From positions 60,774,042 to 60,838,041 of the forward strand of contig CM060734.1 of NCBI GenBank assembly GCA_030704615.1: a DNA stretch of 64,000 nucleotides, written 5' to 3'. Under the pieces are notes generated by a model that did not search any database, was not told the origin of the DNA, and was given only the letters and a program-made list of their open reading frames with translations. Shown here in pieces: positions 23,683 through 34,019 of the stretch. Origin of the DNA: Takakia lepidozioides (taxonomy: Eukaryota > Streptophyta > Takakiopsida > Takakiales > Takakiaceae). The first letter of the stretch is position 1. Every line of letters begins with the position of its first letter. The position numbers were made by a program, and so were the translations under genes.

Positions 23683-23925
23683 CAGTTTTTTTTTTTTTTT
23701 TTTCCCTGAAGCACCTGGGAGCGACAGCTCACAAATCGGGCCTCTTAATTATAGGTGAGAGGAAAAAATAACCTCTTTCAGAGTAACCTAGCCGTGAAGG
23801 CTTTGGCATGGGACACCGCCCAGGGAAGGGGGAGAAGAACATACCACAGCCATCAAGGTAGGATTTGACCCCACAATCATCTGGGTGGCACTGAGTGTAC
23901 CAACTGTCGGTAATAGACCACTATA
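23683..23925 (-). mobile_element. tRNA-derived SINE (SINE-1 family), reverse orientation
   Basis: Reverse complement of the 6850-7060 element. The oligo-T run at 23686-23703 is the poly-A tail, then come the complement of the tail motif (CACCTGGGAGCGACAGCTCA) and the body (GAGAGGAAAAAATAACCTC), and finally the head with complements of the B box (GGATTTGACCCC, about 23861-23872) and A box. Copy nearly full length. Confidence 0.75.
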
Positions 23926-25417
23926 GAGTTGCTTTTTTCCAGAACAAAGTTGCTGTCCTTGCAGGAAAAAATAAATAATAATAAGAAAAATGAAAAGAAG
24001 GGAAGGGCGACGCCGGTGACACGTGAAGAGAAGAAGGCACATTCGTTTGGTGGTGGGTCATGGCCGTGGTGGTGGCCACGTCCGTGTGGCGTCTTGCGCA
24101 TGTTCGCTCTGCGTTACGCTGCCCCGCCACCACACTGCCCCTTCCAATCTGCTGACTTGCCACACTACGTAGAGCACGTTGCAATTCTGTGAGCCGAGAC
24201 TGTGATACTGTGTTGATGGCATGCTTTTCATAGCAACTACCAAGACTCAGTCATGTTGAGGAGGAGAAGGGAAACATTTGGAAGACCCATACAATTCACC
24301 GTCAGTGATTCCAGGACGTGTTGGGTATCTGGGAATTTTGGCTACAAATTCTTAACAATGGGGCCGGGCCGATCTTATCTGATATTATACCTCCCATTCA
24401 AAGTTCGGGTCGCTGGTCAATGCAATCCAATCCAACTCGCACTCAATTCCCTGCCGGGATCCTCCATCAGACTCCAGTCCAGTAGTGTCATTTGCACAAT
24501 TTGACTTTTCCAGGGATTCTCTTGAGACGTGGCTTACTTTAGAAATCCTGCGTTGATGTCGTGGATGAGATTTGCCCTGTGCGCATGGCGCATCTACTGG
24601 AAAAGTGGGTTCTAAAGCAGCGGGCGCATTCCAGCATGCAAATGTGCAGAGACCACAGTGAAGAGACTGTGAATGAAAGAGAGAAACAAAACCCAGTAAG
24701 AGCTAGCATGCTCCATGGAATATGCCAGGCATGGTCCTGCTCAACCTGCAACCAGAATAGCTTCTAATCGTGCACTTGTACTCGTCGTGTTTCATCTTTT
24801 GACCCTCATGAGTCACCAACGTGCTCAGCCAGTGAGAACTGGGAAAGAGTCTTCTCAATAGCCTCTTCAGTGCAATATTACAGCTTTCAAGGTTGCAAGG
24901 GGTGTTTTCACTTTCGAAGTTGTTGACTGGAAATGCGGCAGGACAGATGCGGGGCCAATAGACTGCCCATTCCCTGCGTACAAGAGACAGCCACAGATTA
25001 ACCACGTCTTAGGAAAACAGGCAACGTCTGCCTGTGCAGAAGTCAAGAACTCCTGCGAGATTTTGACATCAAGTGCAGAGGCGCTGACGAGCGCTGTCCA
25101 CAAGAGAAGGGCATAAAGAACCGCCTCTTCTGGCCTGGAAGAGCTCATATCCTCCAAGAAGCTCCCCTAGTGAAAAACGTTGCCCATATGCCAGAGTGAT
25201 GAAGTTGCTTCTAAAGGACACGCAGAAAGAGGAATGAAGAAAGAAACAGCCTTCGCGACGTCCACAGAGCTCTTCAAGGGCCCACGGGACGAGGTAGAAC
25301 AAGGAACTCTACCAATTCCCCGGGAAGCTCAAGTGCTTCTGGGGGAAACCACCACGTAGCCTTCTGAACAGAAACAATACTTCGGTTTAAAGTATTATGT
25401 ATGCGTTGAAGATGAAA
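23926..25417. other. Intergenic, no confirmed gene
   Basis: Contains only one weak candidate, a minus-strand reading frame at 25157-24867 listed separately. The plus-strand frames at 24253-24767 carry no recognised domain. Confidence 0.4.
24867..25157 (-). CDS. Hypothetical small secreted protein (doubtful)
   Basis: 96-residue frame whose N-terminus (MEDMSSSRPEEAVLYALLLW then TALVSASALDV) resembles a signal peptide with an A-x-A cleavage site near residue 29. In an overlapping frame, just after a good acceptor-like CTTGTACGCAG (about 24985-24995), six cysteines occur within about 80 codons (CPAAFP..., PCNLESC..., YKC..., GC..., GAC), which would suit a spliced cysteine-rich secreted peptide. 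I could not find a donor that keeps phase, so the model is unproven and no family is recognised. Confidence 0.2.
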   Translation of the reverse strand: MEDMSSSRPEEAVLYALLLWTALVSASALDVKISQEFLTSAQADVACFPKTWLICGCLLYAGNGQSIGPASVLPHFQSTTSKVKTPLATLKAVILH

Positions 25418-25500
25418 TGAAATGAAATGGTACTTTATAACACGGAAAGCTCAAAGAGCTTATGGGACAAAATGGAAAAAAACAAGAGGAGCTCAGAAAG
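25415..25500 (+). repeat. Short dispersed repeat (copy 1)
   Basis: GAAATGGTACTTTATAACAC followed by GGAAAGCTCAAAGAGCTTATGG and an A-rich stretch recurs at 28000-28080 within an intron of the LisH gene. It contains the palindromic AAGCTCAAAGAGCTT. Probably the 3' part of a SINE-like element; the boundary is unclear. Confidence 0.5.
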
Positions 25501-26157
25501 TGAAAGAATGTTTGCTTCAAGTCATTCTCGAATGCTCTTCCAGTTCGTCGATCACCCAGGGTCGAGTGTTTTTATAGCACTTGCGTTTCAAGATACGCGG
25601 TACAGTAGCCCAGCCCAACCCACTTTGAAGTTCACTAGTGAAGGTATTGGCAGCAGTAGATGCACCAGAACTTCCGTCTCTCTCCAAGCAGACTAAGGTG
25701 GCCAGGTTAGCGAGACACCGGCAGAACAACAAGAAACCCAGGAAATTCATCAATTCTTTTATTTACAGGAATAAGGCCACAAGGCAATGTCAACTTGTGT
25801 CGTAATTCTGAACAAAGCATATCCTCTCCTGCAATTGAGGTATCTGTGGAAAGATAAGCTTTCCCTTGAAAACAATGACTAAGGGAAATGCGAGATTTTT
25901 GTTCCTACAAGCCCTCTCCTGCCATGGTAGCCTCCTGCTCAGAAGGCTTGTTCTTGCCCGACGCCTCCTTTAGCTCATCACCTACAATTTCAACACGGGC
26001 CAACTCTAAAGACAGGCATCCACAGATTCGTTGACAAAAACTGTTTCTCACAAGAAATCCACCCTGCACTAACTGGCTCCCAGGGTTGGGAGACAGTGCC
26101 AACAATGGTTGACAGGGGCCTCGGCGGTTATATTGGACGAAATCTAGTTGATGCACC
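25501..26157. other. 3' flank of the LisH gene
   Basis: Downstream side of the minus-strand LisH gene and likely includes its 3' UTR. Short frames on both strands have no recognisable features. Confidence 0.35.
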
Positions 26158-29100
26158 TCAACCACACATTAAGACATTCTGAATATAGCCCCTCAAATGG
26201 TCGGCCACTTTGTGAGATGCTAACACTGATGGAGTACTGCAGTCTAGCAACATACAGGTTTGCGGAATAGAATAGCCAGATCTTGAGATGGTCCAAATAC
26301 CTTCAATGTCAGTGTCGTTGGAGAGGAAACTGGATAGTTGAGGCAAATGGCCTTCTAAATCAATGGCATCAATGAAATAGTTGAACTCCACCCGGTCAGC
26401 TGTCTTTGTCACTCTGCACACCGGACCCAATGAACAACATCTCACCGTGAACAAGACAAAAATTTGAAGTTCCTAGAGGGACAGGAACTAGGATGGAAAG
26501 CAGTGGGGAAGGAGAAAAGATTGAAGACAATGGAGGCTGTTTGACAGAAGCAAGGAAATGCAAATGAAGGATCACAGTGGGACCCTGGAAATCTGCGTGG
26601 AACTTCAAAGCTTCCAGTTGTTTCATGGTTGGAAAGAGGTAGATCAAGCCAAATGCATCACACATGAGCTGAAAGTCTCATCCTCGCTCACATGAAGATA
26701 CAGAGGGACACAATGCAAGCAAACATACGAGGAATTGGCAGAGGGTCAGACCTGCTGGATTCACAGTGTTCGGACAGTCTCCCAGCCTCGTTCACCATTG
26801 GATTGAGATCTTCACATCCATCAATGAGCATGTCACCGAGGAGGTCACTGAAGCAATTTCCGTCTAAACACTCCAGAATGTCATCAATGTTAATTAGAGG
26901 CTCAGGCACGTGAGGGAGACTCCCGCAGACTTGGCCATCCATAGGTTTCAAAGTGGGTGAAAACATCAAATCTTCAGTGACAGATGATGAAAGAAACGAT
27001 AAACACAGCACGTCCTTTTCGTCAGCTGATGAGGAAATGGAGGGAGACATAATGTTCTTGGTGTCAACTGCTGTGGAGCCTGTAGCTCGAGTGGCAGGCA
27101 CAGGCTTGTCCTTCTTTGGACTCGTGAGTTTGAATGGAGAGGGTGAAGTGCTCGAGTGCTGGCATTGTCTCTCAGGTTCTTTGTTTCCAATTTGAGTAGG
27201 TTTGAGCACTCCAGCTGAAAGCACTTCACTGCTCGTATTGTGCATCCTGGCATCCATGGGTAGGATATTCTCTTTCGTGCCCCTAGACTGGTCCACAGAA
27301 TTCTTGAAAGGCTTGTGGATAGGATCCATGGGTGGGATATTCTCTTTCGTGCCCCTAGATTGGTCCACTGAATTCTTGAAAGGCTTGGGGATGGACCGTC
27401 TGCACCCCGAGACAGCCTGTGGGCTGCAGACATCTTGCAGTGGGGTGCAGCTTGACGGGCTCTCAGAGCCTTTAGCCGCAGGGCTTGTTGTTGTCGCTAC
27501 TTCTGAGCAGGAACTAGTAGAGACACATGAGTTTTCCTGACAGGAGGGTTGGAGAGATGGTGTGTCCAGGTCTGGGTCACTAACTGCTTGGGTGGTTGTA
27601 AGGTCATCCATATCATCCATAACATCAGGCTTGGCTGGACTGTTGGTGGCATGGAAGGAAGAGGCACAACGGGCTGGTGGCTGCTTCGAAGACTCAGAAG
27701 GCATTTGGGGCAATTGCATAGGGTTGTTTTGAGAGGAGACCGGTGGAATGCTCAGAAATGGGAAGGAAGGGTGAGGAGCTTGTTTCAGGTCTGGGCTTAC
27801 GGGATGGTACAGGGGAGGTCGAGGCAGAGCCATGGTGCGTGACGGTCTCCGTGTGCGGTGGAGAACTCTTGGTGACATTGTTGATGTCAATGAACTGCTC
27901 CCTGCAACCACAGGAGAAAACAATGACTCGATGAATTCTGATGGCAGCATCCTGCTTTACCTATCTTGCAAATGGTCTTTGTCTTTACAAAATGCAACAG
28001 GGGAATGGAATGGAACTTTATAATGTCCGCAGAAAGCTCAAAGAGCTTATAAGACAAAAGAAAAACAAGAAACAAGAAAGAGAACAGAAGACAAATAGTG
28101 AAGCCTGAAGCAGCCCAAAAGCAACTGCTGCTCAAGGGATTGCCTAAGGGTCAAAGCTTCATGCAGGTAGGCTGCCAAGCATTTCTGATTCTCATAATGG
28201 AAGACTTCTGTGAGAGATTGGGTTTCACGCAATAGACAGTTGAATCTCCCACGCAGTAAAAGAAGAGGGCAGTAAAAGAAGAAACGTTCTTCAGTTTTGA
28301 GAGAAAGACAGACATGCAGCAAGTGTACACGAATAGCAGCAAACCTGGAGTGGGAGCAGCTTTTGGGACGAATTGGAGACAGGCAGGAACAGAGGAACTG
28401 GCAGTCTGGCGTGGTTTCTTGCCAATTTCATGTTCGGTGGAATCTGCTTGTCCATTCCTACCTCTACATGAGGCCTTCCGTTTGTTGGCAGCAATTTCCA
28501 CTGCCTTTGTCCCTTTCCCTGTTCCAGGACAGGGATGTCCTCCCAGTGGCACTCCTGATGTAAGGTTGCTTGGGGTAGCTACACATTTTCAAGTTGAAGG
28601 CAATGATCAGCATATTGGATAAAATTTGGATGCAAGTCCTTTGGAATGATGGAGAAGGGGCAGGGATAAGATGGAATTACGACAGAGGGCCATAAGCTGG
28701 AAGTCTTATACAAGAGCATGTCCTCAAAGACACAGGCAGATACACAGTAACACAATGTGTGAATGAGGGAAAGGAGGGAAGGATGTGATATAGATATTTC
28801 AATGAATGTGATGCAGATGGCCTTCCTGACTCTTTCAGGTAGCTCTGGCCTCACACACCAGTGTCAGCAAAGTAGGAGAAAATACATACAAACTGTGGAC
28901 CATCACCGACGTTATCGCCTGCCTCTTGTGAAGCATTACCGGGGAGGAAGAGATACGCGGAACAAAGACCCACCTGAATAACAGTTGACCTGCTGCGTAG
29001 GAGGGCATGCAGCTGCGGTTGTAGGCGCACAGGGAGAAGATTGGGGGAGTGCAAGGCCTGTTTGGTGGAAGGAAAGGAGGTCTTGCATGCCCTTGACCAA

Positions 29101-29603
29101 CCTTTCCATGTTGGTTTTCTGATGCACGAAAGACATCTTCTCTTCTCTGAGGGTAATGTATTCGCCAAGAATGTTTGTCAAACTCCTCACTGCACGTGGT
29201 GCCTGCGAGTTTCGGTTGAGCTTAGTATTTAGGTGAATCCCTCTCTGAGTCTTAATCTTTGCAGCGTGTTTTATGCCTGTATACGAGCAGAGAGGAAGAC
29301 AGGTCCCTCAGCTGAACTCCAGGTTACAATAGAAACAGTTAAATGGAAGTAGGAGACTGAGTATAAGATACTTACAGTTTTCAACGAAGAAAGGACAGGT
29401 GCTGCCTCAGCTCGAAACTGTGATAGAGTCTTGTGAAAATTCTTCTCCAGCAGATAGCTCTCAACGACGTAAGCTGCCTCAACCGCCGAGACTTTCTTGG
29501 CCCCTTTGTTCTCCATGTGTCCCCGTTTTGGTTGATCTACCGTTCTCCTTCCTTCTGGATGTTTCCTAGTATCTGAAGCTCGGTTCGAATGGCTGGTGTC
29601 CAT
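26158..29603 (-). CDS. LisH-domain protein of unknown function (5 exons)
   Basis: Exons: 29603-29376, 29202-28974, 28554-28345, 27901-26752, 26413-26158. GT-AG introns with matching phases, 2073 nt, 690 aa. A LisH dimerisation motif sits near residues 42-72 (VVESYLLEKNFHKTLSQFRA). A Glu/Lys-rich predicted coiled coil (ITLREEKMSFVHQKTNMERL, about residues 90-120) follows, as in plant-specific nuclear LisH proteins. Exon 3 has basic, NLS-like pieces (KRKASCRGR, GKKPRQ). Exon 4 is long, Ser/Pro-rich and low-complexity, with a 24-residue tandem duplication, then a conserved-looking acidic patch (NIDDILECLDGNCFSDLLGD). The last exon (VEFNYFIDAIDLEGHLPQL) is compact and may be a folded end. LisH plus coil suggests an oligomeric scaffold or transcription-linked factor; no catalytic motif seen. 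The exon 3 donor (gtttgc) is weak. An in-frame ATG at residue 30 is an alternative start. Confidence 0.8.
27241..27396 (-). repeat. 72-bp in-frame coding duplication in LisH exon 4
   Basis: Two adjacent 72-nt units each encode KPFKNSVDQSRGTKEN followed by I-P/L-PMD. The two units are nearly identical at the nucleotide level, so the duplication is young. It preserves the reading frame. Confidence 0.85.
28000..28080 (+). repeat. Short dispersed repeat (copy 2), in LisH intron 3
   Basis: GGAATGGAACTTTATAATGT then AGAAAGCTCAAAGAGCTTAT and AAGAAAAACAAG match the element at 25415-25500. It lies in the intron between exons 3 and 4 of the LisH gene. Confidence 0.5.
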
Positions 29604-30310
29604 TTAGTTGTGGGTGGATAAATTACATGTGTAGGAAGGATACAATTGGGGCAGAAAAGTTCAGCCAACTGGGGAGGGGGAAGGCTACGGAAAAAATAAT
29701 ACTCAACCAGAAGGGGAAACAAAGACAAAGAGCTTGTAAGAGAAGGACTAAAGGGCATACCACCTGCAACTTTGAATAGCTTGCAATACTGAATTTACAG
29801 AATCCCCGAAAGTACAAGAGCAGATGATACGAGTGAGAGATAAGGGAACAAATGCAGGAAAAACAGATTTAAAGACGAGCACGAGGGAAAAATTGTGTTG
29901 AATCTCAGCGCAGGTAACGTAGAGCACCAAGAGAAACAGAAGGAGAGAAAGAAAAAGAGCACAAAAAGACAGGCCTGAGGAACACAACCGAGGGATCAGA
30001 GTAGACACGAGACAAGGAAACAAAACTTCAACCGACGCCAAAATGCCAAACTACAAATATCTCCGTGGACTTTCTCTGGTCTGGAGGCGTGTGTTGCCTC
30101 TCGGAAGAGCATCGCAGACACGAAGGGCGCGTGCAGAATTGCGAGGGAAATTTGAATAGAGACAAGAGTCGCGCGCAACCCAAACGGACGTCCGTTCCCC
30201 ACATCCGGGACACCCGGGAGGACGCGCGGGGACATGTGCCTTTTTCTTTTTCTTTTCTTCTTTTTCAAAGAGGGGACAGCCGGTCCCAAACTAAGTTTCA
30301 AGTTATTACA
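29604..30310. promoter_or_regulatory. 5' region of the LisH gene
   Basis: Upstream flank of the LisH start codon. A pyrimidine-rich tract (about 30240-30268) and a CpG-rich patch (30170-30235) are visible. No definite TATA box. Promoter function inferred only from position. Confidence 0.3.
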
Positions 30311-30319
30311 GAAGGGCAG

Positions 30320-30440
30320 AATGCTTTTATTGGCTCCTCTTTATTCTAAAGAGGAGACTAAGCATCATGTCTAAAACTGCTAAGCCTCTATTGTGCCTTC
30401 CCCACGTGTCACCTCCTCTCCTTTGCTGTAAACTACGTCC
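30320..30440. repeat. Dispersed repeat (copy 1; partner at 46640-46755)
   Basis: Segments ATTGGCTCCT(C/A)TTTATTC, AAGAGGAGACTAAGCATCAT, GCTAAGCCTCTATTGTGCCT and GTGTCACCTCCTCTC are shared in the same order and strand with 46640-46755. Non-coding; probably part of a transposon end. Confidence 0.6.
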
Positions 30441-30880
30441 ATATGTGTCTTCTCCGGGTTACACCTTTTGTTTTTTTTTTAAGAAAATATTGCATTTATT
30501 CCAAAATTATGGGGAAAAAAATAAAACCCCTTTTTGTACCATGAGGGCTACACACTGTAGTCAGTGAGGGGTGATCAAATACCTGCCGCTAAAGTGCAGC
30601 AGTGTGTTCATAGAGAGAGGACCTCTCGAAACAACTTAGCCCTGTCCGAGAGACTTCCAAAAAAACATGTCTAAGCCTGCAGCTGAGATTACCAAGGAGC
30701 TACAACTACGCTTTAACGGAAATTTAGCCTGGAAGTAGTGGCGGGGTGCTTGACGTGTTTCCAGTTCACGTCTCTCTCAAATTCCGGCGAGGCCGTGGAG
30801 TGGAGCTTTGAGGTCTCTCCAGCGCTGATGGGGGAGCGTTCCAAACACAGTGTTCCTGCTCGTCGCTTTGACAAATGATG
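30441..30880. other. Intergenic, no gene recognised
   Basis: Nothing recognisable beyond short A/T runs. Confidence 0.4.
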
Positions 30881-31460
30881 TCATGGCAGGCCCACGTTGC
30901 TCTGAATGTGGCATGGATTGCTGGCACCTGCCTGGGTCCTGTGACAATCTGCAACACATTTTGCCCAAGCTTTTTTCAACTCCGTTAAAAGGTCTTTGTA
31001 CACCATTGCCAACAAAGTAGAGGTACTGATTGTCTCCTTGCTAAAGGTCTTTTTACATCTAGCACGCCATAAGTGCCATAACGTAGATGCGCGAAGTGTC
31101 TCAAAGACCGGACATGGAAAGGATCGGGCCCTGGCTGTTTTGTTGTAATTAAGTAGCAGATCCAGAGGGCCAATGGCCGAGAGGCTCCAATGCCTGTAGA
31201 AGACCTTGATCAAGGGCCAGATTTTGGCTAGAGCTGTACATGCAAGAAAGGAGTGCTCATGAGTTTCAATGATTCCCGAGGAACAGCATCCACACAGTAA
31301 AGCTTCATGGAATTGCAACCATTCTCCCACTTTTAGGGCTCTATTCGCTACTTGCCATAAAAATGCCGAGATCTTGGCAGGCCTAATTTTTAGCCAGATA
31401 GAAGACCAGATTGATGACCAGTTCTCATTTAAGAATCCAAAGTGACTCCATTTGCTATTT
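30881..31460 (-). pseudogene. LINE polyprotein C-terminus (zf-RVT-like), fragment
   Basis: The 149-codon frame 31330-30881 contains CGCCSSGIIETHEHSFLAC and then W..., the C-x2-C...H...C pattern of the zinc-binding domain that follows RT in plant LINEs, with ASTLWHLWRARCKKTF typical of the same region. Upstream on the minus strand (31460-31330) the reading continues with a segment repeated at 33157-33290. No RT core remains. Confidence 0.65.
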
Positions 31461-31490
31461 CACTTAGTGGAGAGGGATGGCTGGATGCAT
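31360..31490. repeat. 130-bp direct repeat (copy 1)
   Basis: GAGATCTTGGCAGGCCTAAT, TTTTAGCCAGATAGAAGACC and AGAGGGATGGCTGGATG match 33157-33290 with only a few differences. Both lie in LINE-derived DNA, on either side of the PPR pseudogene. Confidence 0.85.
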
Positions 31491-32219
31491 GGGGTGCACT
31501 CTTTATAAAATGTCCGTATCACTTGCGTTCGCCGCCTAATAAAAAAAACCCCTGTATACGGGTCCTTGGATCATTATAACCCCCTCTGTACATACATTTA
31601 GAAGATTATAAAATCCCCTCCTGTAAATATATAGAAATTTGTAATTTTTAAAAAGTTCCGCCTTCTGTATGTATATTTTCTTTTCAATAATTAAAAAAAT
31701 ACCCTCAAATATGTATATGTATGTTTTTATATTATACCAAGTTTATTCATTTAAAAATAGAATAAAATCTAATAAATTAATTTAAAAAAAATCTGTTTGC
31801 CCTCGATAAAACTTGCTGTGGAATCTCACTTTGAACAATAATCAGATGCAGAGAGGAAAGGGACATTGTCAATGCCCGATGTGCAAGAGGCCTGAAGAAA
31901 GTTTCTATTTTCTGATATACCGTCCTGGGTATTTTCATCAGAGAGTGACCCTCTTGAAGACCATCAAGACCTAGTCACTGCACCTATGTTCATCAACTAG
32001 GACAGTTTCTGAACTTGTTCTACAGTTTCAACCTTCGTAAGGTCCAATTATGTTCAAAACCTACTGTTGAGAATTCCTCTCCAAAAAGAGATTTCGTGCG
32101 CCTTTGCTGCCACTGTTGGAGTCCAACCTGACTCGCAGCTGACAGAGTTCAATACATTCAATTAGGTGACAAGCATTTCATTTCACCAATACTCCCCACA
32201 AGAACAAACACCATTTTGG
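31491..32219. other. AT-rich spacer with a small LINE relic
   Basis: 31500-31800 is very AT-rich with degenerate TATGTATAT motifs. At about 31845-31975 (plus) the sequence encodes a decayed CQCPMCKRPEESFYFLI-like stretch related to the zinc motif of the 14-kb LINE. Otherwise nothing. Confidence 0.5.
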
Positions 32220-33110
32220 AAGTGTGTGAAAGCGGTTTGCATCCCGTACAACAATCTCTTGCTTAGCTATCTTTGAGATGAATTTGGTGGCTGTGTGGCA
32301 ATCACCACACATCCGAAGATTCCTGATGATCCCCAAAGACATCCCAGAGGGTGTGTTGATAAGCCCAAAAACAATGGCCAGCTTCTCATTGTGGTGGCAA
32401 AGAGACGATTCTTTTTAAGCTCTTCCTCAACATCATGCAATGCAAAGCGGGCTTCACCCCTTCGCACATCATTTGCTCATAGGTCTCCAAAGCCTCCATC
32501 TCGCGCCCTTACTGTGCATATCTTGTAATCATCGCACTCCACGACAGCACATCTCGTTTAGCCATACCGTTGAACACTCCCTTCATACATGTCCACGAGG
32601 GTATTGTTCAGAATGACATTTGATACAATTGCAAATCTGACAATGTCACCATGGACCTCTTTGCCCTTTTCCAGAGCTGACAGGCTTGCACACACACTTG
32701 TACACAAACGTGATGTGGTCAGGCTTCACCCCTTCCCCATCATTTGATCATAGGTCTCCAAAGCCTCCATACCACGTCCCTGCTGTGCATACCCTGCAAG
32801 CACCGCACTCCACGACACCACACCTCGTTCAGCCATGGAAACTCCCTTCGTATCCTTAATGCACCCACATTTGGCATACATGTCCACCAAGGGAGTGTTC
32901 AGAATGACATCTGGTACAATTCCAGCTTTGACAATGTCACCATGGACCTCTTTCCCCTTTTCCAGAGCTCGCAGGCTTGGACACGCATTGCATCCTGCCA
33001 ACATTATATTCCACGTGATCAAAGATCGTTGAGGCATTCTGTTGAACACTTGGTGAGCATCAATGATGCTCCCGCACATAACTTACATGTTGACAAGGGT
33101 GTTGAGTAGA
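32220..33110 (-). pseudogene. DYW-type pentatricopeptide repeat gene remnant
   Basis: The minus-strand frame 33079-32726 has PPR motifs (VFNRMPQRSLITWNIMLAG, VDMYAKCGCIKD, VVSWSAVLAGYAQQGRGMEA) of the PLS class used in organellar RNA editing. A second diverged copy of part of this follows (about 32730-32510). Then comes a DYW-deaminase-like end at 32470-32230 with the zinc-site elements HHNEKLA and CGDCH in two frames separated by a frameshift, reaching VVRDANRFH. Frameshifts, stops and the missing N-terminal repeats show it is not functional. It sits between the 130-bp direct repeats in LINE DNA, which suggests movement with, or capture by, that element. Confidence 0.8.
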
Positions 33111-33156
33111 AGAACATTGTGGACTCCCTCTCTTGATCCTCTTTCAAAAGCTAAAA

Positions 33157-33290
33157 TGGCGAGATCTTGGCATACCTAATTTTTAGCCAGATAGAAGACC
33201 AGATTGATGACCAGTTCTCATTCAAGAATCCAAAGTGACTCCATTTGCTATTCCACTTAGTGGAGAGGGATGGCTGGATGAGGGCTGGAT
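33157..33290. repeat. 130-bp direct repeat (copy 2)
   Basis: Partner of 31360-31490, same strand and order (GATCAGATTGATGACCAGTTC-type core). Separated from the first by about 1.8 kb containing the PPR pseudogene. Confidence 0.85.
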
Positions 33291-33305
33291 GTTAAGAGCC
33301 CTATA

Positions 33306-33445
33306 AGCCATTTTTTTAAGAAAGGGGACGGAGGCCCTTTTAATCGAAAATAGGTGGTACATTAGTGGAAAAAATAACCACTGTCAAGGGCCGTGAAGGC
33401 TTACTAGGGGGAAACTTCCCCGTGACTCTGCTGACTCGGCAACAC
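33306..33445 (-). mobile_element. SINE-1-like remnant
   Basis: GTGGAAAAAATAACCACTGT, CGTGAAGGCTTACTAGGGGG and AAACTTCCCCGTG match, in the same order, the SINE body at 34170-34220 and resemble the 23700 copy. The tRNA head is not evident. Confidence 0.4.
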
Positions 33446-33471
33446 CGAATCAGCAGAGGCAATTGGAGGTA

Positions 33472-34003
33472 CTAGAACTTCAAGTGCACTTTAGATTTTG
33501 GGTCTCTAGCCCGTTTGTGGCACCAGTTGAATTCCGTATCCTCCCCTTCACCAAGGGACTTCCCATTGAGTGGGGATGGACTCCTGCTATTGAACACGTA
33601 AGTTGGGAAGACAGTCTCCGAGTAGGTCACCTTTACCCAGGTATTGGCGAAATCTTGGAGCAACTTCCTCCCCCTGCGCTCTGAAGTTCTGGGAATAGCT
33701 CCACACACAACTCCCCAGGCCTTCCTCCCCTCAATAAACAGATCAAGGTAAATATTAAATAGAATTGATCTGCCCCTGGGGGTTACCCTCATAAACCCAG
33801 GCGCATCTACTTTTCCATACATTCCATAATGTAAGGGCCCTAAGAGCAGCCCAAACAAGACATGAAGAGGAAGGAATGTCAGGCAAACAATTGAGAAGCA
33901 GTAGGGAGGAGGGTGGTGGGGAGGGGAGAGGGCCCAGTGTGAATAGAATGTCAAGACTACTCTCCATACCCTGGACACCAAATACACCTTCCTCAAGTAA
34001 CAT
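33472..34003 (-). pseudogene. LINE polyprotein C-terminus, frame-broken
   Basis: Two overlapping minus-strand frames share the element. ALRALTLWNVWKSRCAWVYE corresponds to the ASTLWHLWRARCKKTF part of the 30.9-kb LINE, and the other frame holds KVTYSETVFPTYVFNS near the end. The frames are offset by a frameshift. No intact RT. Confidence 0.5.
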
Positions 34004-34019
34004 TTTTTATTTTTTTTGG

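Noticed and set aside
26692-27842. Several plus-strand frames of 70-110 codons
   Set aside because: They lie opposite LisH exon 4 and only mirror its low-complexity Ser/Pro-rich coding sequence.
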